From the NCBI GenBank assembly GCA_033807695.1, contig CM066306.1, forward strand, positions 3,968,001 to 4,032,000: DNA of 64,000 nt. Reading direction: 5' to 3'. Both the position numbers and the translations under genes were made by a program. This DNA is from Daedaleopsis sinensis. Taxonomy: Eukaryota > Basidiomycota > Agaricomycetes > Polyporales > Polyporaceae. The notes under the pieces were generated by a model, which worked only from the letters and a program-made list of their open reading frames with translations, was not told the origin of the DNA and made no database searches. This document shows positions 37,936-49,581 of the stretch, piece by piece; positions within the stretch are counted from its first letter, which is position 1, and every line of letters starts with the position of its first letter.

Positions 37936-40611
37936 TTATGGCATCCATGATGATAGCGACTCACATTCAGACAGAGGTCTAGCTGGATCAAAAAAGGACG
38001 TATCTTGGTACTCCCATGCGGGATCTGCGGGTGGGTTTGGTGACATCTCCAAAAAGGAGTTATGTCGCTTTCGATCCAAACGGCCCATATCCGCGGGGCG
38101 CTCCGTGCCATCTGCCGAGCGCGACCGAGTACGCCCCATTCCAGGGGCCACCACTTTTCCCCCTTCTCCAAGTGTATTGCCTCCGCGACGAGGTTCCTGG
38201 AAAGGAGGCTGGGAAGCACCCTGATCGCGGGGTGGAGACGGCCCTCCTCGACACGATGTGAGATTACGTGGCTGTCGAGGAGTGTGGTCTGTCGATGCAT
38301 GTGGGGTAGCCGACCAAGGAGGAGACTGGACGAGCGGTGCAACCGGGGAGGTCGGGGTTGACCCCATCTTGGCAGAGTTCATACCAAATGAAGGAAAGTC
38401 GTCCCCATCTTCATATACCTCTATGTCCAGATGGTAATGCCGGAGAGACTCAGTCGGAGAATGAGTGCCCAGGCTGAGTCGTATACTATGGACAGTGCTG
38501 AGGGTAAGGCGCACACCGTGAACGCGTCCGACGGGACTCTCGAACTGCAACAGCCGGGACGCGACCCTGTCCCGTAAGTGCCACGAGTAGACGTGGTCCT
38601 CCCAGAACTTGCAAGCTGCGCGCCCGACCTCGTCATGGTCATGATGCGAATTGGAGAAGGGCAACGCCTGCGAGCGAGGCGTCACTGTGACGCGAATCCA
38701 CTCCTCGGTGCACTGGCACGACGCAATTTCTATCCTGATATGAGGGCCTTTGTCCATGCGCCGGAGGTCTTGAAGGGAGAGTACATGACCGTTGTGACTC
38801 TTGCTCGGGGTGACATCGAATCCGTGCAATTTCAGCAGTGCGTTCCGCCAGGCAGGCAGTTCGACGATCAGAGGTTGCTTTGGAGGACGCTCAACTAGAT
38901 CTTTAAGGAAGGGAGCGTCACGAGCGCGAGCCTGTAAAGAGTCGGAGGGCCGGTATGGAATGTAAACATCTGCGATCTTCACTGTTCCACAGTTTATTGC
39001 GATCTCTTCTTCAGTGAGGGTGATGAGGCGGTAGAATTTGGAGAGCAGTGTCGGGACGGCCAAGTTGTAAGCGCGGTAGGTATTGACGGTGAGCTTGGGA
39101 GGACATGGGAGGAATCCTACGGTAAACTCGGCACTCGTAAGAAGCGAGTTGTCAAGATGTCGTAGCAGAAGCGCAACGAAACGCCTTTTGCGAGGCTTCG
39201 GATGATCGACCTGACAGGCGAGGAAGGCTAGATAAAACGTCGAACCTTCCGCACTCGGAAAGGGCGCGATAGGTAGCCGGGTGCGTATGCCGTATGCCGT
39301 AGTGGTGTATTCTGGGTAGAAAGTGCCTTCTACGCCGAGAGTCCGTAGAAGAGTTTGTGGACTGACGGGAACGAGGGGTGCACATGCCTCCACACTGAAT
39401 GACGCAGGAGAACTTGCGAAGAGATAGGTCTCCTCGTAGCCGATGACGTCTGCAGCAGGAGTCGGGGCACGCCCACCGGTGCTCGCCGTTTCGCCCTGAG
39501 TCGCGAGCTTGTGCGTCTTGAGTCTCTTCCGAGTACCCCAAGCGAGCATAGTTTGATCTTGTATGTTTCGCGAGATCGCTTCCTGGAGGCGCAAGAACGA
39601 TTCCGTGCCTTCGCCGTAGATGGGTGCCAGGCGAACCCCGAACAAGCCCACGAGCATCAGTAAAACCCGCAGACCTCTGACGACCTCTGGCCCAGAGATG
39701 CCAGAGGTTGTCAGAGGCCTGCAGAGGTGCCAGTGGTCAGAGATCTTTTCACGACCTTGTACAACCTCGAAACGAATAATTTTCCTGCATTCATTGGCAT
39801 CACATATGTCGTCTGATCAGCTTCGGCACACAGATTTCGTGGTGTGGCGAGGAGGGCAGACCGCGGAAGCTAGGCGCCAGAGGCGCCAGAGCCACCAGAG
39901 GTTGCGTGTTTTACTGATGAGACAGTAGGCTCTATCCTCATCCAGTGTCGTTTGTCGACTGGACGCCCAAGACATGCGCCGGGCGACAGGGACGTCGAAG
40001 AGTTCCTTCTCCTTCCGAAGGACGGCACGATCTATCGAGGTAATCTCCTCAATCACGGACGCAAGACTATGCTTTGTCCCGATAGGCTGCCAGTCGTGAG
40101 ACAAGAAGATGACCACATGCGGGGCGAGAAGCTCTTGCAGCGTCCAACCCCGCGTGAACCACACGCTGCGCCCGAAATCGGAATCTTTGGACCGAGGGCT
40201 CGACGTATCATGGACGTCGTGGAGGAACGCGTAGCACACGGTAGCGTATCTGTACCAATCGAACATGGAGTTGATCGAGAGCGTGACTTCAGCACTGCTT
40301 CTCTTGTCGATACACCCTGAATCGATCCAAATCCAAGCGAGGCCATGCTCTCGTGCAGCCCTGCAAGCATTTTGAATCTTCTTGGAGAACTGGGAGAGGA
40401 CGGGGCCCGCGGGAGCAAGCCATCCAAGTCCGACCGGGATCCAAGTCGAGGTCTTTGATGTCTTTTGAATCGCCTCGATCTTCTCGTATGTTTGCTCTGG
40501 GTAGTGGGAGTCCCCGGGCTTGGACCAGACATGAGATAGGATTGCGTACTGGACCGTACGGGGATCGTCGAACAGCTCGAAGCTTCCGGTGGTGGTGTTC
40601 AGGAGTCGCAT
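37936..40611 (-). CDS. HET-domain (heterokaryon incompatibility) protein
   Basis: HET-domain proteins trigger recognition and cell death when incompatible hyphae fuse. The start chosen is the ATG at 40609-40611 (MRLLNTTTGSFELFDDP), the usual beginning of this family; an upstream in-frame ATG would add 15 residues. Exon 1 holds the family signatures: YAILSHVWSKPGD, IQNACRAAREHGLAWIWIDS followed by GCID, LSINSMFDWYRYATVCYAFL, SVWFTRGWTLQELLAP, and RRMSWASSRQTTLDEDRAYC. Exon 2 continues with GLFGVRLAPIYGEGTESFLR and a variable ~550-residue C-terminal part without NACHT or WD repeats, ending at 37936 after LSSWMP. The intron between them (about 39900-39710) is unusual: it is built of CCTCTG-type repeats with a strong hairpin, and the joint I can make in frame (CAGAG acceptor) adds about eight residues before GLFGV. 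Splicing should be checked. Confidence 0.9.
39674..39717. repeat. 18-bp-stem hairpin in or at the HET gene intron
   Basis: CCTCTGACGACCTCTGGC (39674-39691) pairs with GCCAGAGGTTGTCAGAGG (39700-39717) with a single G:T wobble and an 8-nt loop. The surrounding ~230 bp repeat CCTCTG/CAGAGG motifs in both orientations (for example 39721-39760 and 39871-39900). Confidence 0.85.
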
Positions 40612-42216
40612 CTGACGACGAGATAGTATCATGATCAGCCTCGCGCGAACCCTCACATATCAAACATGAAGCAGTCTGCACCGTCTGCCCAAGCACTACC
40701 TGGTATGAAGATGAAGGCTCTATACGTGAAGTTCTTATTGAGGCCCAGAAGTATGGTCCACACTAGAATGCGGATATCGTCAGCGTTTTGGACGCAGCAA
40801 GTTTGAAAAAAGAAAGAGGTGGCGAACCTCGTATTCGAGCCCAGAGAGTCAAGTTTGAGTTGCGGGGGAGTTGCAGGTCAAAGATGACGACTAGTGGGGG
40901 TAGTGATATTGCTTTACGGAGCTTATGAGGAATGCACATACGCGGGGAAGGATCCTGTCATAGAAGGTTCGACCACACAGCCCGCGGTCGGAGCAGAGGG
41001 GTGCTCGTACTGCTGTGCCACTGGCATTCGGATGAGAACAGCGGAATCAGCCTCCTTACCTCCGTGGAGTGCTCTTCTAGCACAATCCACGGTCTATGCA
41101 CAACAACGAGGATATGTGATGAATGACACCTCTACACCAAGCTAGCGCACAATTTGTCAGAATTTCATGACAACTTATGGTGCCTGCCAGTGAGTGGGAT
41201 AATCCGAGTCGCCGCAGAGTTAGCTTCTGCCATCATACCCCACTGTTCTTGAAGGCTCTCTGAATGGCGTAGGTGCACAGTCTTAGTAGCATTCAAGCGC
41301 GATGGGTTGGCGAGAGAGTGCATAAGAGCATATGCATCTGCTACCTGTCGTAACTTGAAACTGATTGAGTACGCCAATTAGCGCGACAAGCTTTACCAAA
41401 TATTTTGGACATACTCGATGAGTGACTATGTCCAAGTATGAGTATACGGAACCAGACGACCAACATTGAGTCACTCACCCCTTCTTCCAATGAACTACTG
41501 ACATTTTTTCAAGCACAGGTTATGGCTTTCTCAGGCTATCCGGTCTCCCACTTGCAGAGGCCTACCGTGGCACGTGTACCGCCCCAGGGGCCGGCGAACG
41601 CTTCGAAGTGTGCCGCATGCTGTATCGAGGTCCACTCAATGTACTTACCCTCTTCTTCGGGCGGCAATTGAGGACGGCATCGGGCAAGACTCCCTTCCGG
41701 ACGTTCTCTTACCAGTACCCGTCCCTCCGATCGGGAAGAGGAGGAGAGGCAGTCCTGGCAAACTCCGATGTCATTGTACTGACTTGTTCCTGGAGTCAGT
41801 ACGCAAGTAGTGGCTGCGCAGGTTCCACTAGACCGGCCAGCCTGAGGCGTGTGCCCATAGCGACCACTTTGCTATGTGCATCATTCAAGGAAGTCTGATG
41901 GTGTGAATCGGACAAGGAGACTAGAGCGGCATTGGTTCAGTAACAATATATTAGACAAAATATCTCTTGAGAACTCACCTCTGGCCCACGTGGTGAAAGG
42001 GTTGACGCATGCTCTGCGTGTCAATGTCATACTTCGCAGAGAAGAGATGGACGGACCGGACTCCATCGACTACCGGCGGCCCGCGGTGAATGCCCATGTA
42101 GCTGGTAGTTCGGACTCGAACATTGCGCATTGCCCCATGACATGCTATCTGTCTTTACAACAGTGTCAAACACGATATTCTTGTAGTGCGTTGGGCCGTT
42201 ACAAGCACCCCATGGG
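40612..42216. other. Intergenic region without recognised gene
   Basis: Upstream region of the HET gene and 3' region of the first PC-esterase-like gene. Open frames on the plus strand (41438-41900) are short and have no domain or splice support. No repeats or RNA genes are seen. Confidence 0.4.
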
Positions 42217-43787
42217 TTATCGCAAACGATTGTGCAACCCGGTAGTCACATAGTACCAGATGTAGTGTGTCCAGCCTTCGAGTACACCCGCACCGGTCAT
42301 GAAATGCAGGCAATCACCGGCCGTGTGCGCATCTGGCCGGAGAAGCGCTGGGCGGTCGATGGGAAGGAAATGCACGGCCGAGTACTTCAGCGAATCTAGT
42401 ACAGTCTGAAAAGGCCCGTGGAGTCGCATTAGCACAACTGAACCCGCGCTCTTGAACGGGACAGTGCGGTCCATACCTCGAAGGCTCGGTTGAAGTCGCC
42501 GATCTGATTCCAGTTGTACGAACCGATGAGTCCGGGCTTGTAGGTCGATACCGGTGTCCTGGACGAATGGCAATGCTCGTGCCCGGGGAGATATGCGCGT
42601 ACGATGACCTGCTTCAATGCACTGCCACCTCTTCCCAACTGAGGCTCTTCGACGTCTGTGTGCAAGGTGCGCCATGTCGAAGCCTCGGCATAGTCGAGAA
42701 GCGTCTGCACTTCGTCCGCCCACGCCTCCATCGCCTCGCGGAAGAAGCTGACAACGTTCCAGATGCCGCTCTTGTACTTCCAGCGATCCCGCAGACCCGC
42801 GAGCAGCGTTGTCGTCCAATGGCCGCCGGTGCTGACGACCATCGTCGCGTAGTTCCCGTAAGGCAGAGGTGCGGTGAAGAGTCCGACGTATTCGGACGGA
42901 GGGATGTTCCACACCGCCTCGTCGCTAAACAGACTCTTGTTCGCACCCACGTACCTGGAGTCGGGATGCAAACGTTGGTAGAGCACGTCGAGGCGGGACG
43001 GCTCGAGGAGGAGGTCTACACGGCGGAAAGTAACGAGCGGCGTGAGCGCGATGTCGAACCCAGGTGGGAAGCGAATGGTTTTTGCAATGGGGGACGAAGG
43101 CTCGAGGTAGAGATGTTGCGGCCAAGCTCGGTCGAAGGTCGAGCTTGCAGTGTAGTCGGGAGTGGCGCGAACATGCGGATACAGGAGGCACGACAGCGAG
43201 AAGAAATGGTTCTCGGTTACTGAATCTGCACCGATGATGGTCAGCGTTCAAACTTAGATAGATATTATAGTTAGGCGAGAGGGTTCTATGTCCGTCTGCA
43301 CGGCCGACTCACCACCGACGAGCAGCCATCCGCCGTGCTCAACCAGATCCCTCACGAGTTCTTCAGGGTCGAACTCACGAATTGCGCAATCGGACGGCGG
43401 TACCCACTCCCAAGACGAGACACCCGGGAGCCTATCCCAAAGCTTTTCATTGTCGACGGCGAGATGCCAGTAGACCTCGCGCGAGCTCGCACAGCCTGTG
43501 AGCCCAAGGAACTCGAATGCATCGGTTGGTGAGGTGAGCACGGTGCGGTTCGTCGGTGCAGGCTTAGGCACCCAGCTTCCGGCCGCCCATGTTCTTGGCA
43601 GGCACCCGCTACCTGTGTGGCCGTGGGACACGACAGCAAGAGGGGGAGATGCGGGGTAGATGTCGTACGGAAGTAAGAGGTGTAAGAGGGACACTGTGAG
43701 CGCGATGCAGAACAGGAAGAAGAGCTTCGCGGGCAGGGTACGTGGAGGCCAAATGTGCTGCCACGCTTGCGGCAAATGAATGCTCAT
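42217..43787 (-). CDS. Membrane-anchored GDS...DxxH (PMR5/TBL/PC-esterase-like) enzyme, paralogue 1
   Basis: Start ATG at 43785-43787. Residues ~18-38 are a hydrophobic signal anchor (LFFLFCIALTVSLLHLLLPY), giving a type II Golgi or ER topology. Exon 1 continues through PRTWAAGSWVPKP, GCASSREVYWHLA, DKLWDRLPGV-like text and LVEHGGWLLVGG. After splicing (donor GTGAGT at 43314-43309, acceptor before 43226) the joint creates G-DSVTENHFFSL, the SGNH/PC-esterase nucleophile block. A second intron separates DFNRAFE from VLDSLKYSAVHFLPIDRPAL, and the C-terminal catalytic block is RPDAHTAGDCLHFMTGAGVL followed by EGWTHYIW. The GDS...D.H architecture matches the plant TBL/PMR5 polysaccharide O-acyltransferases (PC-esterase superfamily). 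Acyl transfer to a cell-wall or secreted glycan is inferred from that. It is tandem with the 44704-46283 paralogue, same strand. Confidence 0.7.
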
Positions 43788-43810
43788 AGATGACTGCCGT
43801 GGCAGGAGGT

Positions 43811-43867
43811 GAAGCTTGAAGGAGCGTGAGGGGTGGCAGGGCCTGAAGCTTGAAGGAGCGTGAGGGG
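43811..43867. repeat. 23-bp direct repeat in the promoter of PC-esterase-like paralogue 1
   Basis: The 23-bp units 43811-43833 and 43845-43867 are identical, 34 bp apart, and start 24 bp upstream of the start codon on the minus strand. They could be a duplicated regulatory site in the 5' UTR or promoter. Confidence 0.8.
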
Positions 43868-44703
43868 GGTTGTGAAAATACCTATCCCGAGAGTACAGAG
43901 CTCACAGCAGCTAAGAAGGACGGTCTGGGTCCAGACATGTAGCAACACTTGTCTGCTTTACACGAATGATCGGGCCGATGACTCGGATGCAAGTCTATGC
44001 TTCGCGTGTCTTGGCACGTATTAGCCGTTCGTGAAGCAGCGATAAAGACGGCATCGCGTGTTCGCTTTGAGAGCGCCTGGGTCCTGGGAGTGGTTGAGAC
44101 CTCGGAATGTAGTGCTGTTATTGAATGAGCGGAGTCCTGATCTTGAAATTTGTATGCTCACTAGCACTCCACTTTAACCGACACGGCGCTGACGCGATAT
44201 GTACCCGAGGGTCCTGGTACGAGACTACAGCTGTGATTTGAATGATCATGTCCCGAACCGGCCCCAGTACTCAGTGTCTAAGAAGTGACACTATAAAGGA
44301 CTATGTACGATATACTCACCGTATACAGATAGTAATACCTCTCAGGGCATTCGCTGAGGAGTGAAAGGAGCCAGTGTAAGTATCGTAGACTTTAGATATA
44401 AGAAAGGAAGTAGCGATAACGCTCACCTGAACGTTGAACGTCGACCTGGAGGTTATAACTCTGGTATTGGCGCTACCGTACCGCGACCGGCATTCCCGTA
44501 TCACATTTCAAAGAACAGAAGTAGAGTGAGGCTTGCACCATAATGCATGAGAGCTCAATAGAAGTTGAGCCGGCCAAACCGCGTGCATTCAGCCGTAGTA
44601 TAGTGGGGATGCTGTTCGAGAGATGATGGGGGTCTGTGCACGGTGATGGGCGGGAAGAGATTACTACAGTTAAGAAAGAAGGATCTGAGATGAGGCGTTC
44701 ATT
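43868..44703. other. Intergenic region between the two paralogues
   Basis: Nothing beyond the promoter of the downstream (lower-coordinate) paralogue can be argued. It has moderate AT content and no ORF with coding character. Confidence 0.4.
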
Positions 44704-46283
44704 TTAAGATAAATGGGGGAGCTCGTGCGCCGCCCGCTGTGCGCCTTGGCCTTGGCGGCCAGGTAACTCGACAGTGACGTAATGCCAAATGTAATGCGTC
44801 CAGCCTTCAAGTACGCCGGCGCCGGTCATGATGTGCAGACAATCGCCTGCGGAGTGTGCGTCCGGCCGGAGTAGTCCTGGTCGATCGATAGGGAGGAAGT
44901 GGATGTTGGGATAATGAGGTGACTCCAAGACGGCCTGAGGGAGCATGAAGACGCGTGGCGCATAGACAGACGGAGTACATACCTCAAACTCGCGGTTATA
45001 ATCGCGAATCTCGTTCCAGTTGTACCAGCCTGTACGACTGTGTCTGTAGAGCGACGACGGCTCTCGATAATTGTGGCAGTTCTCGTGACCAGGAAGGTAT
45101 GCTCGCACCACGACCTGTTTGCGAGGTGCTTGTCGGAGTCCTTGCTGGTCAGGATGATCCTCCCGTTCGGCGAGTCCGTCGACACTGTCGAGCATCTTTT
45201 GTACCTCGCTCGCCCACGCCTCCATCGCTTCGCTGAAGAACTCAAGCACATTACGGATGCCGTCCTTGTACATTCGCTCGTTTTGAAGGCCGGCGAACAA
45301 CGATGTCGTCCAATGACCCCCCGTGCTGACGATCATCGTAGCGTAGTTTCCATGCGGCAGAGAAGAGGTGAAGTTCTTGACGTACTCGGACGGCGGAATG
45401 CTGTACACGGTCTCGTCGCTGAACAGACTGCCAGTCTCGTTCACATAACCAGAGTCCGGATGAAGGGAGTGATAGAGAACATTGAGTCTTGACGGCTCTA
45501 AGAGGAGATCCACACGGCGGAACGTGACGAGAGGTGTAGACGCGATGTCGAATCCCGGCGGAAAGTTTACTTCGCGCACCAGCGGAGATGACGGCTCTAG
45601 GTATAGATTCTGCGGCCATGCACGATCCCAGTATGGGTTTTCGATGTAGTTGGGGGTAGCGCGGACATGCGGGTATAGGAGGCAGGATAGAGAGAAGAAG
45701 TGGTTCTCTGTCACGGAATCTGAACGAGATTCCGTTAGCATTTGGATACATAGCCCCTGATACCTGCTCTTGATGTTGGGACAGAAGGGGGATGTGAACG
45801 GAAAATACGGATCGAGTACTCACCGCCGACGATAAACCAGCCACCGTGCTCCACTAAGTCCTTCACAACAGCTTCTGGGTCGAGGTCACTTATCTGGCAA
45901 CGGGATGGAGGAAGCCATTTCCCCGAGGCGACGCCTGGAAACCTGTCCCATAATTTGTCGTTGTCGGCAGCAAGATGCCAGTAGATCTCGCGCGTGCTCG
46001 CGCAGCCTTGAAGACCCAAGAACTCGTATGCATCAGAAGAGGCATTGAAGTCGGTGCGGTGGGTAGGTGGAGATTTTGATACCCATTTTCCAGCGGCCCA
46101 TGTCCTTGGAGGGCAGATGCCGGGTGTGCGAGATGTTGCTAGGACAAACAGCTCGTGCGTGGACAGATCGTACGGGAGGAAGATGTATGTGACATTCAGA
46201 GCGAATATCGCAGCAAAGAGGATGAAGAGTTTGACGCGCAAGGAGCGTGGACGGTACTGGCCGAAGCGGGGGAGTGCGACCAT
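44704..46283 (-). CDS. Membrane-anchored GDS...DxxH (PMR5/TBL/PC-esterase-like) enzyme, paralogue 2
   Basis: Same architecture and intron positions as the 42217-43787 gene: start ATG at 46281-46283, signal anchor LFILFAAIFALNVTYIFLPY, PRTWAAGKWVSKSP, GCASTREIYWHLA, the G-DSVTENHFFSLS block formed across intron 1 (donor near 45830), FPPGFDIASTPLVTFRRVDL, STGGHWTTSLF, and C-terminal RPDAHSAGDCLHIMTGAGVL and EGWTHYIWHY, ending at 44704. Intron 2 (between DYNREFE and AVLESPHY) is in phase, so retention would not stop translation. N-glycosylation sequons such as NFTS fit a luminal catalytic domain. The right-hand tandem duplication starts inside exon 1 at 46202, so its promoter and first 27 codons are repeated at 57793-57874. 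Intact here. Confidence 0.7.
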
Positions 46284-46931
46284 CGCGGTCGAGGTGGAAC
46301 AGGTTGTTCAGCTGGACAAAACCAGCATCTTCGGCAACACTGAAAGACGTTAACTTGCGGCAATAATGATGTTTTGAGTCCATGTTTGAGGAGGTTTGAG
46401 TCCATCAACGCGTTTGCTACTACGGAGATCAATCAAATATTAATTGCGAGTATACTTACGCGACAAAGATTCCGTAAAGCACTGTTCAGTAAGTACTAGA
46501 CGTACTTAGTCTTCTGTTAAAGCTTCAAAAAGAGGATGATTATGTCGATGATTATAGAGGAGGAATGTGGCTAGCTAGTATAAGGTTACTGTATAAATGC
46601 TGATAAGATTGTAGGTTCCCGGTCAGTAGTCTTATTGTAGTGGCTGTGTCTTTTGATTACGGAGTATACTAACGTCTATGCTTACGTCACTGGTGGTCAA
46701 TAGAGTAGACTATTCTAATTTCTTCCTTCCCCCCCTTCCTCCCCGACCACGACGCTCATCCTTGTTCATGCAAACATATGGCTCATACGCGTGCTGATCG
46801 ACCACTGGGCTGACTGAACTGCTCGTGATACCCCAGCTTCGCTTGAGACGACACTAACACTCAGCTTTTGGGGCTATCTAGCGAATACATCGTCTTGCTA
46901 GGGCTCAGTCTGCAGGCTACAACAGCTCGAC
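46284..46931. promoter_or_regulatory. Divergent promoter between PC-esterase-like paralogue 2 (-) and the Mios gene (+); repeated at 57875-58505
   Basis: A 648-bp head-to-head intergenic region, AT-richer than its surroundings, with TATAAATG-like sequence near 46592 and a C-rich tract (46730-46741). In copy B the same region drives Mios on one side and, on the other, only a truncated 27-codon start of the PC-esterase-like gene. Confidence 0.5.
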
Positions 46932-48833
46932 ATGGTCGCACAGTCCGACAAACGCCTTGTATGGCATCCCCGAGGCCAAAACAAGTTCATAGTTGGTGGA
47001 AGCACTCAAATCACGCTGTACGAATGGCTACCTCAGAACTCGGAGATTAAGCAGGTGGCATCGCAGCTAGAGTTGAACCAGATGAAGGTGAGACCTCCTC
47101 AACGCACACAACCCCCCCCCCCCCCCTTTCCCTCATCACTACGCGACTAGTGCTTTGCTTGGTCTCCGGACGCACTTCTCGACGATCTTGTCGCCGTTGG
47201 ATTCAGCAACGGACGCGTAGACCTGCTCCGCTTCGACGCTTCCAAGCATGCTCGAAATACACCCGCTGTATCGCTACCTGCGCGGAACACCCGCGCCTGC
47301 AACACGCTCGCGTTCTCTTCCGCCAACTCAAACTATCTGGCTGTTGGTCTTGACAAAGTACGCAACGATCCCAGTCTTGTCATTTGGGATATCCAGTCCA
47401 CCCTCCCCGCGTTGACTCTCGATGCACCGTCACATCCCGACCCTACCACCCGAGTCCTTCCATCGCTGCCACGCGGAGATGGGGCCAGGGCGGGCGCCGA
47501 CATGCGTGTTCTGCAACAGCACGCGTCTGCGGAGGTCGTGTCGACGCTTGCCTGGTTACCCAACAATTCGCAGCTCCTGCTAGCTGGCATCTCGCATCGC
47601 TGGCTGCAGCTCTATGACCTGCGCAATCCTGCATCTTCGCCAGCGAAAGCGGCAAGCAAGGTTCACGGCATCGCCACTGACCCGATCGACACCCACCGTG
47701 TCGCATGCTTCAGCGAGGGCATCGTCTCCGTCTGGGATATCCGGCGCTTCACACAGCCCGTGCTCACTTTCACCGCGAAAGACGCGTCTGCAGACGGTGC
47801 GGACGGCGTCGTGTCTCCACACACGAGTGCTCGGGCAAAGGGCGCTCCAGCTGGGGCATCTGCCGCCCTTCCGCTCACCCATGTGGAGTTCTCGTCTTCG
47901 CGCAGAGGGACTCTGGCTACGCTTGAGCGTGACGCGAGCTACGTGCGCTTCTGGGACATTCGCGAAGCTCAGTTTGTCGAACTCGCCGCCCAGGAAAGCT
48001 CGCGCTCGCGTGAATCGTCTCGGTCTGGAGGAAAGGTGGTGAAGACGTCTTGGGTGAAGCCGTGGGCTGGCGCGGCGTCTTCCACTAGCCAGTCATCTCC
48101 GCCGCCGCCGCCGCCGCCGTCCGCGACGCCTGGAGACGCGTTCCCGTACAGCCTCATCCTAGCAGACACACGGAGAAGTGAGTGACATTCTCTCGTGAAG
48201 TACCATGTGAGTCTAACCTGCGTGCTAGCCAAGGCATTCGCGCGCTCGTTCGCTTCATTTGCTCTGGTGCCAAGCTCGAAGCCGCACCCCCTCACCTCCA
48301 ATGTGATGCTCGTCAATAAAGACGGTGATCTCGAACTGTACGCCGTACACGACACCCCCGTCCATCCGCCATGGAGCTCACGTGGCGACCTTGCACTTGG
48401 GGTTGGGTGCTCCTACACGATCGTTCCTGGCATCACGGACCCAACCCCTGCGCGTGAGCCTTGGGACCTCCTCGGCACACGGCCTTCTCAACCGGGGTCC
48501 CGAGCATACTCGCTGGAACACCGGGAGCTCACAGAGGAGGGCTCCGTCGCACGGCGGTCGCACGACTCTCTGTCGTCATTTGCGGCGCCTGCGCCCACGT
48601 TTGGTAGAGGGGACGAGGATGGGTTCCCTGCGCTGAGCCCCATCGGACCTTCTCCTGGGCGACGACGACATCGCATGCTCGCACCGGAGGCGCGAGAGAG
48701 TTGCCGTTCGAGTACACAGCGATTGGGAAGGGCACAGATGTCCCGAAGCGCTTCAAGTCGCGCGCGCATGGGCACGAGGGCCCTGGTGCGTGCCGGACGT
48801 TCGCGTGAGTGGCGAGAAGGAGGAGGGTGGTAA
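46932..48833 (+). pseudogene. Mios/Sea4-like WD40 protein, C-terminally truncated (copy A)
   Basis: Mios (Sea4 in yeast) is a SEA/GATOR2 subunit that controls TORC1 at the vacuole or lysosome. The start is the ATG at 46932; exon 1 runs to 47087 (LVWHPRGQNKFIVGG). An intron with a C15 tract follows, then exon 2 (47151-48177) and exon 3 (48229-48833). WD-type motifs appear in order: DDLVAVGFSNGRVDLLRF, NTLAFSSANSNYLAVGLDK, VIWDIQS, STLAWLPNNSQLLLAG with LYDLRNP, GIATDPIDTHRVACF with VSVWDIRRF, and FSSSRRGTLATLERD with VRFWDIRE. A (CCG)7 run encodes polyproline. Exon 3 reads NVMLVNKDGDLELYAVHD, then low-complexity text, and the frame stops at 48833 (about 595 residues). Family members continue with an alpha-solenoid and a C-terminal zinc domain; neither is seen here or further right. 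Hence a truncated gene, unless distant exons escape me. Confidence 0.8.
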
Positions 48834-49581
48834 CTTGCATTCGGTTGCTTGATATACGCTACACGCAAGGACGCTCCGCCCGCGCGTACGCCTCTCCCTG
48901 TCCTGCCGGGGAGCAAGTCAGCGGGCGAGTAGTACTGTTGTACAGTAAGTAAATAGTACTCTCTATTTATTGCTTCTCCCCGTTTCAAGGTCTGTGCGAT
49001 TCGAGTTACGACGGCGCCGCTCCTGCGCGGCACGGACGTCTCCGCGAGCTCGCGCATATCGATGTCGTGGGATGCGATCTCGACCGTCTCGGGCCTCACC
49101 TGGCAGACTGCATTGCGCGTTCAGATATTCCGGATGACAGCGTCGTGTTGCACATCTCTCGACCTCCGAGGGTGGTCAGGACGCATGGGAGCGCGGCACA
49201 TGCCCGTTCCTGTCCCGAAATCTGTCCATTTAGTGAGTAAATGGTCCATTCCTCCTCTGATATGCATCCTCAGAACTCGAAACCGATGTTTATACACTCC
49301 TTGAACATCTATCCAGCCGCGTACATTGTTCTCAAGTCGCTCAGACAAGGTCTCAAATTTCGTCAAAATCGCGGATTTCATGGGCACCCTGCGAGCATGC
49401 TCGATTGCGTGCTTGTCGCGTGCCGGGACATCGGCGCAACGTTCAGGACGCAGTCTACGGACTCTGAAGACGTCGCATACTGCGTCCTGAACGAAACGGA
49501 GAACATCTCAAGTTGTGCACACTCGGCGGTAGTCGGGATGTGCGCAACCGAAGATCGCGCATAACTTCCGAACGGATGCAG
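48834..49581 (+). other. Anonymous region downstream of Mios, with a 15-bp-stem hairpin
   Basis: 48985-49230 is coding-like in one frame (LRELAHIDVVGCDLDRLGPH) and resembles LRR-type text of F-box proteins, but it joins no complete gene. An intron-like segment follows at 49232-49274. CGTTCAGGACGCAGT (49440-49454) and its perfect complement (49479-49493) form a hairpin with a 24-nt loop. The copy at 60408-61155 is the same, with the hairpin at 61014-61067. Confidence 0.5.
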
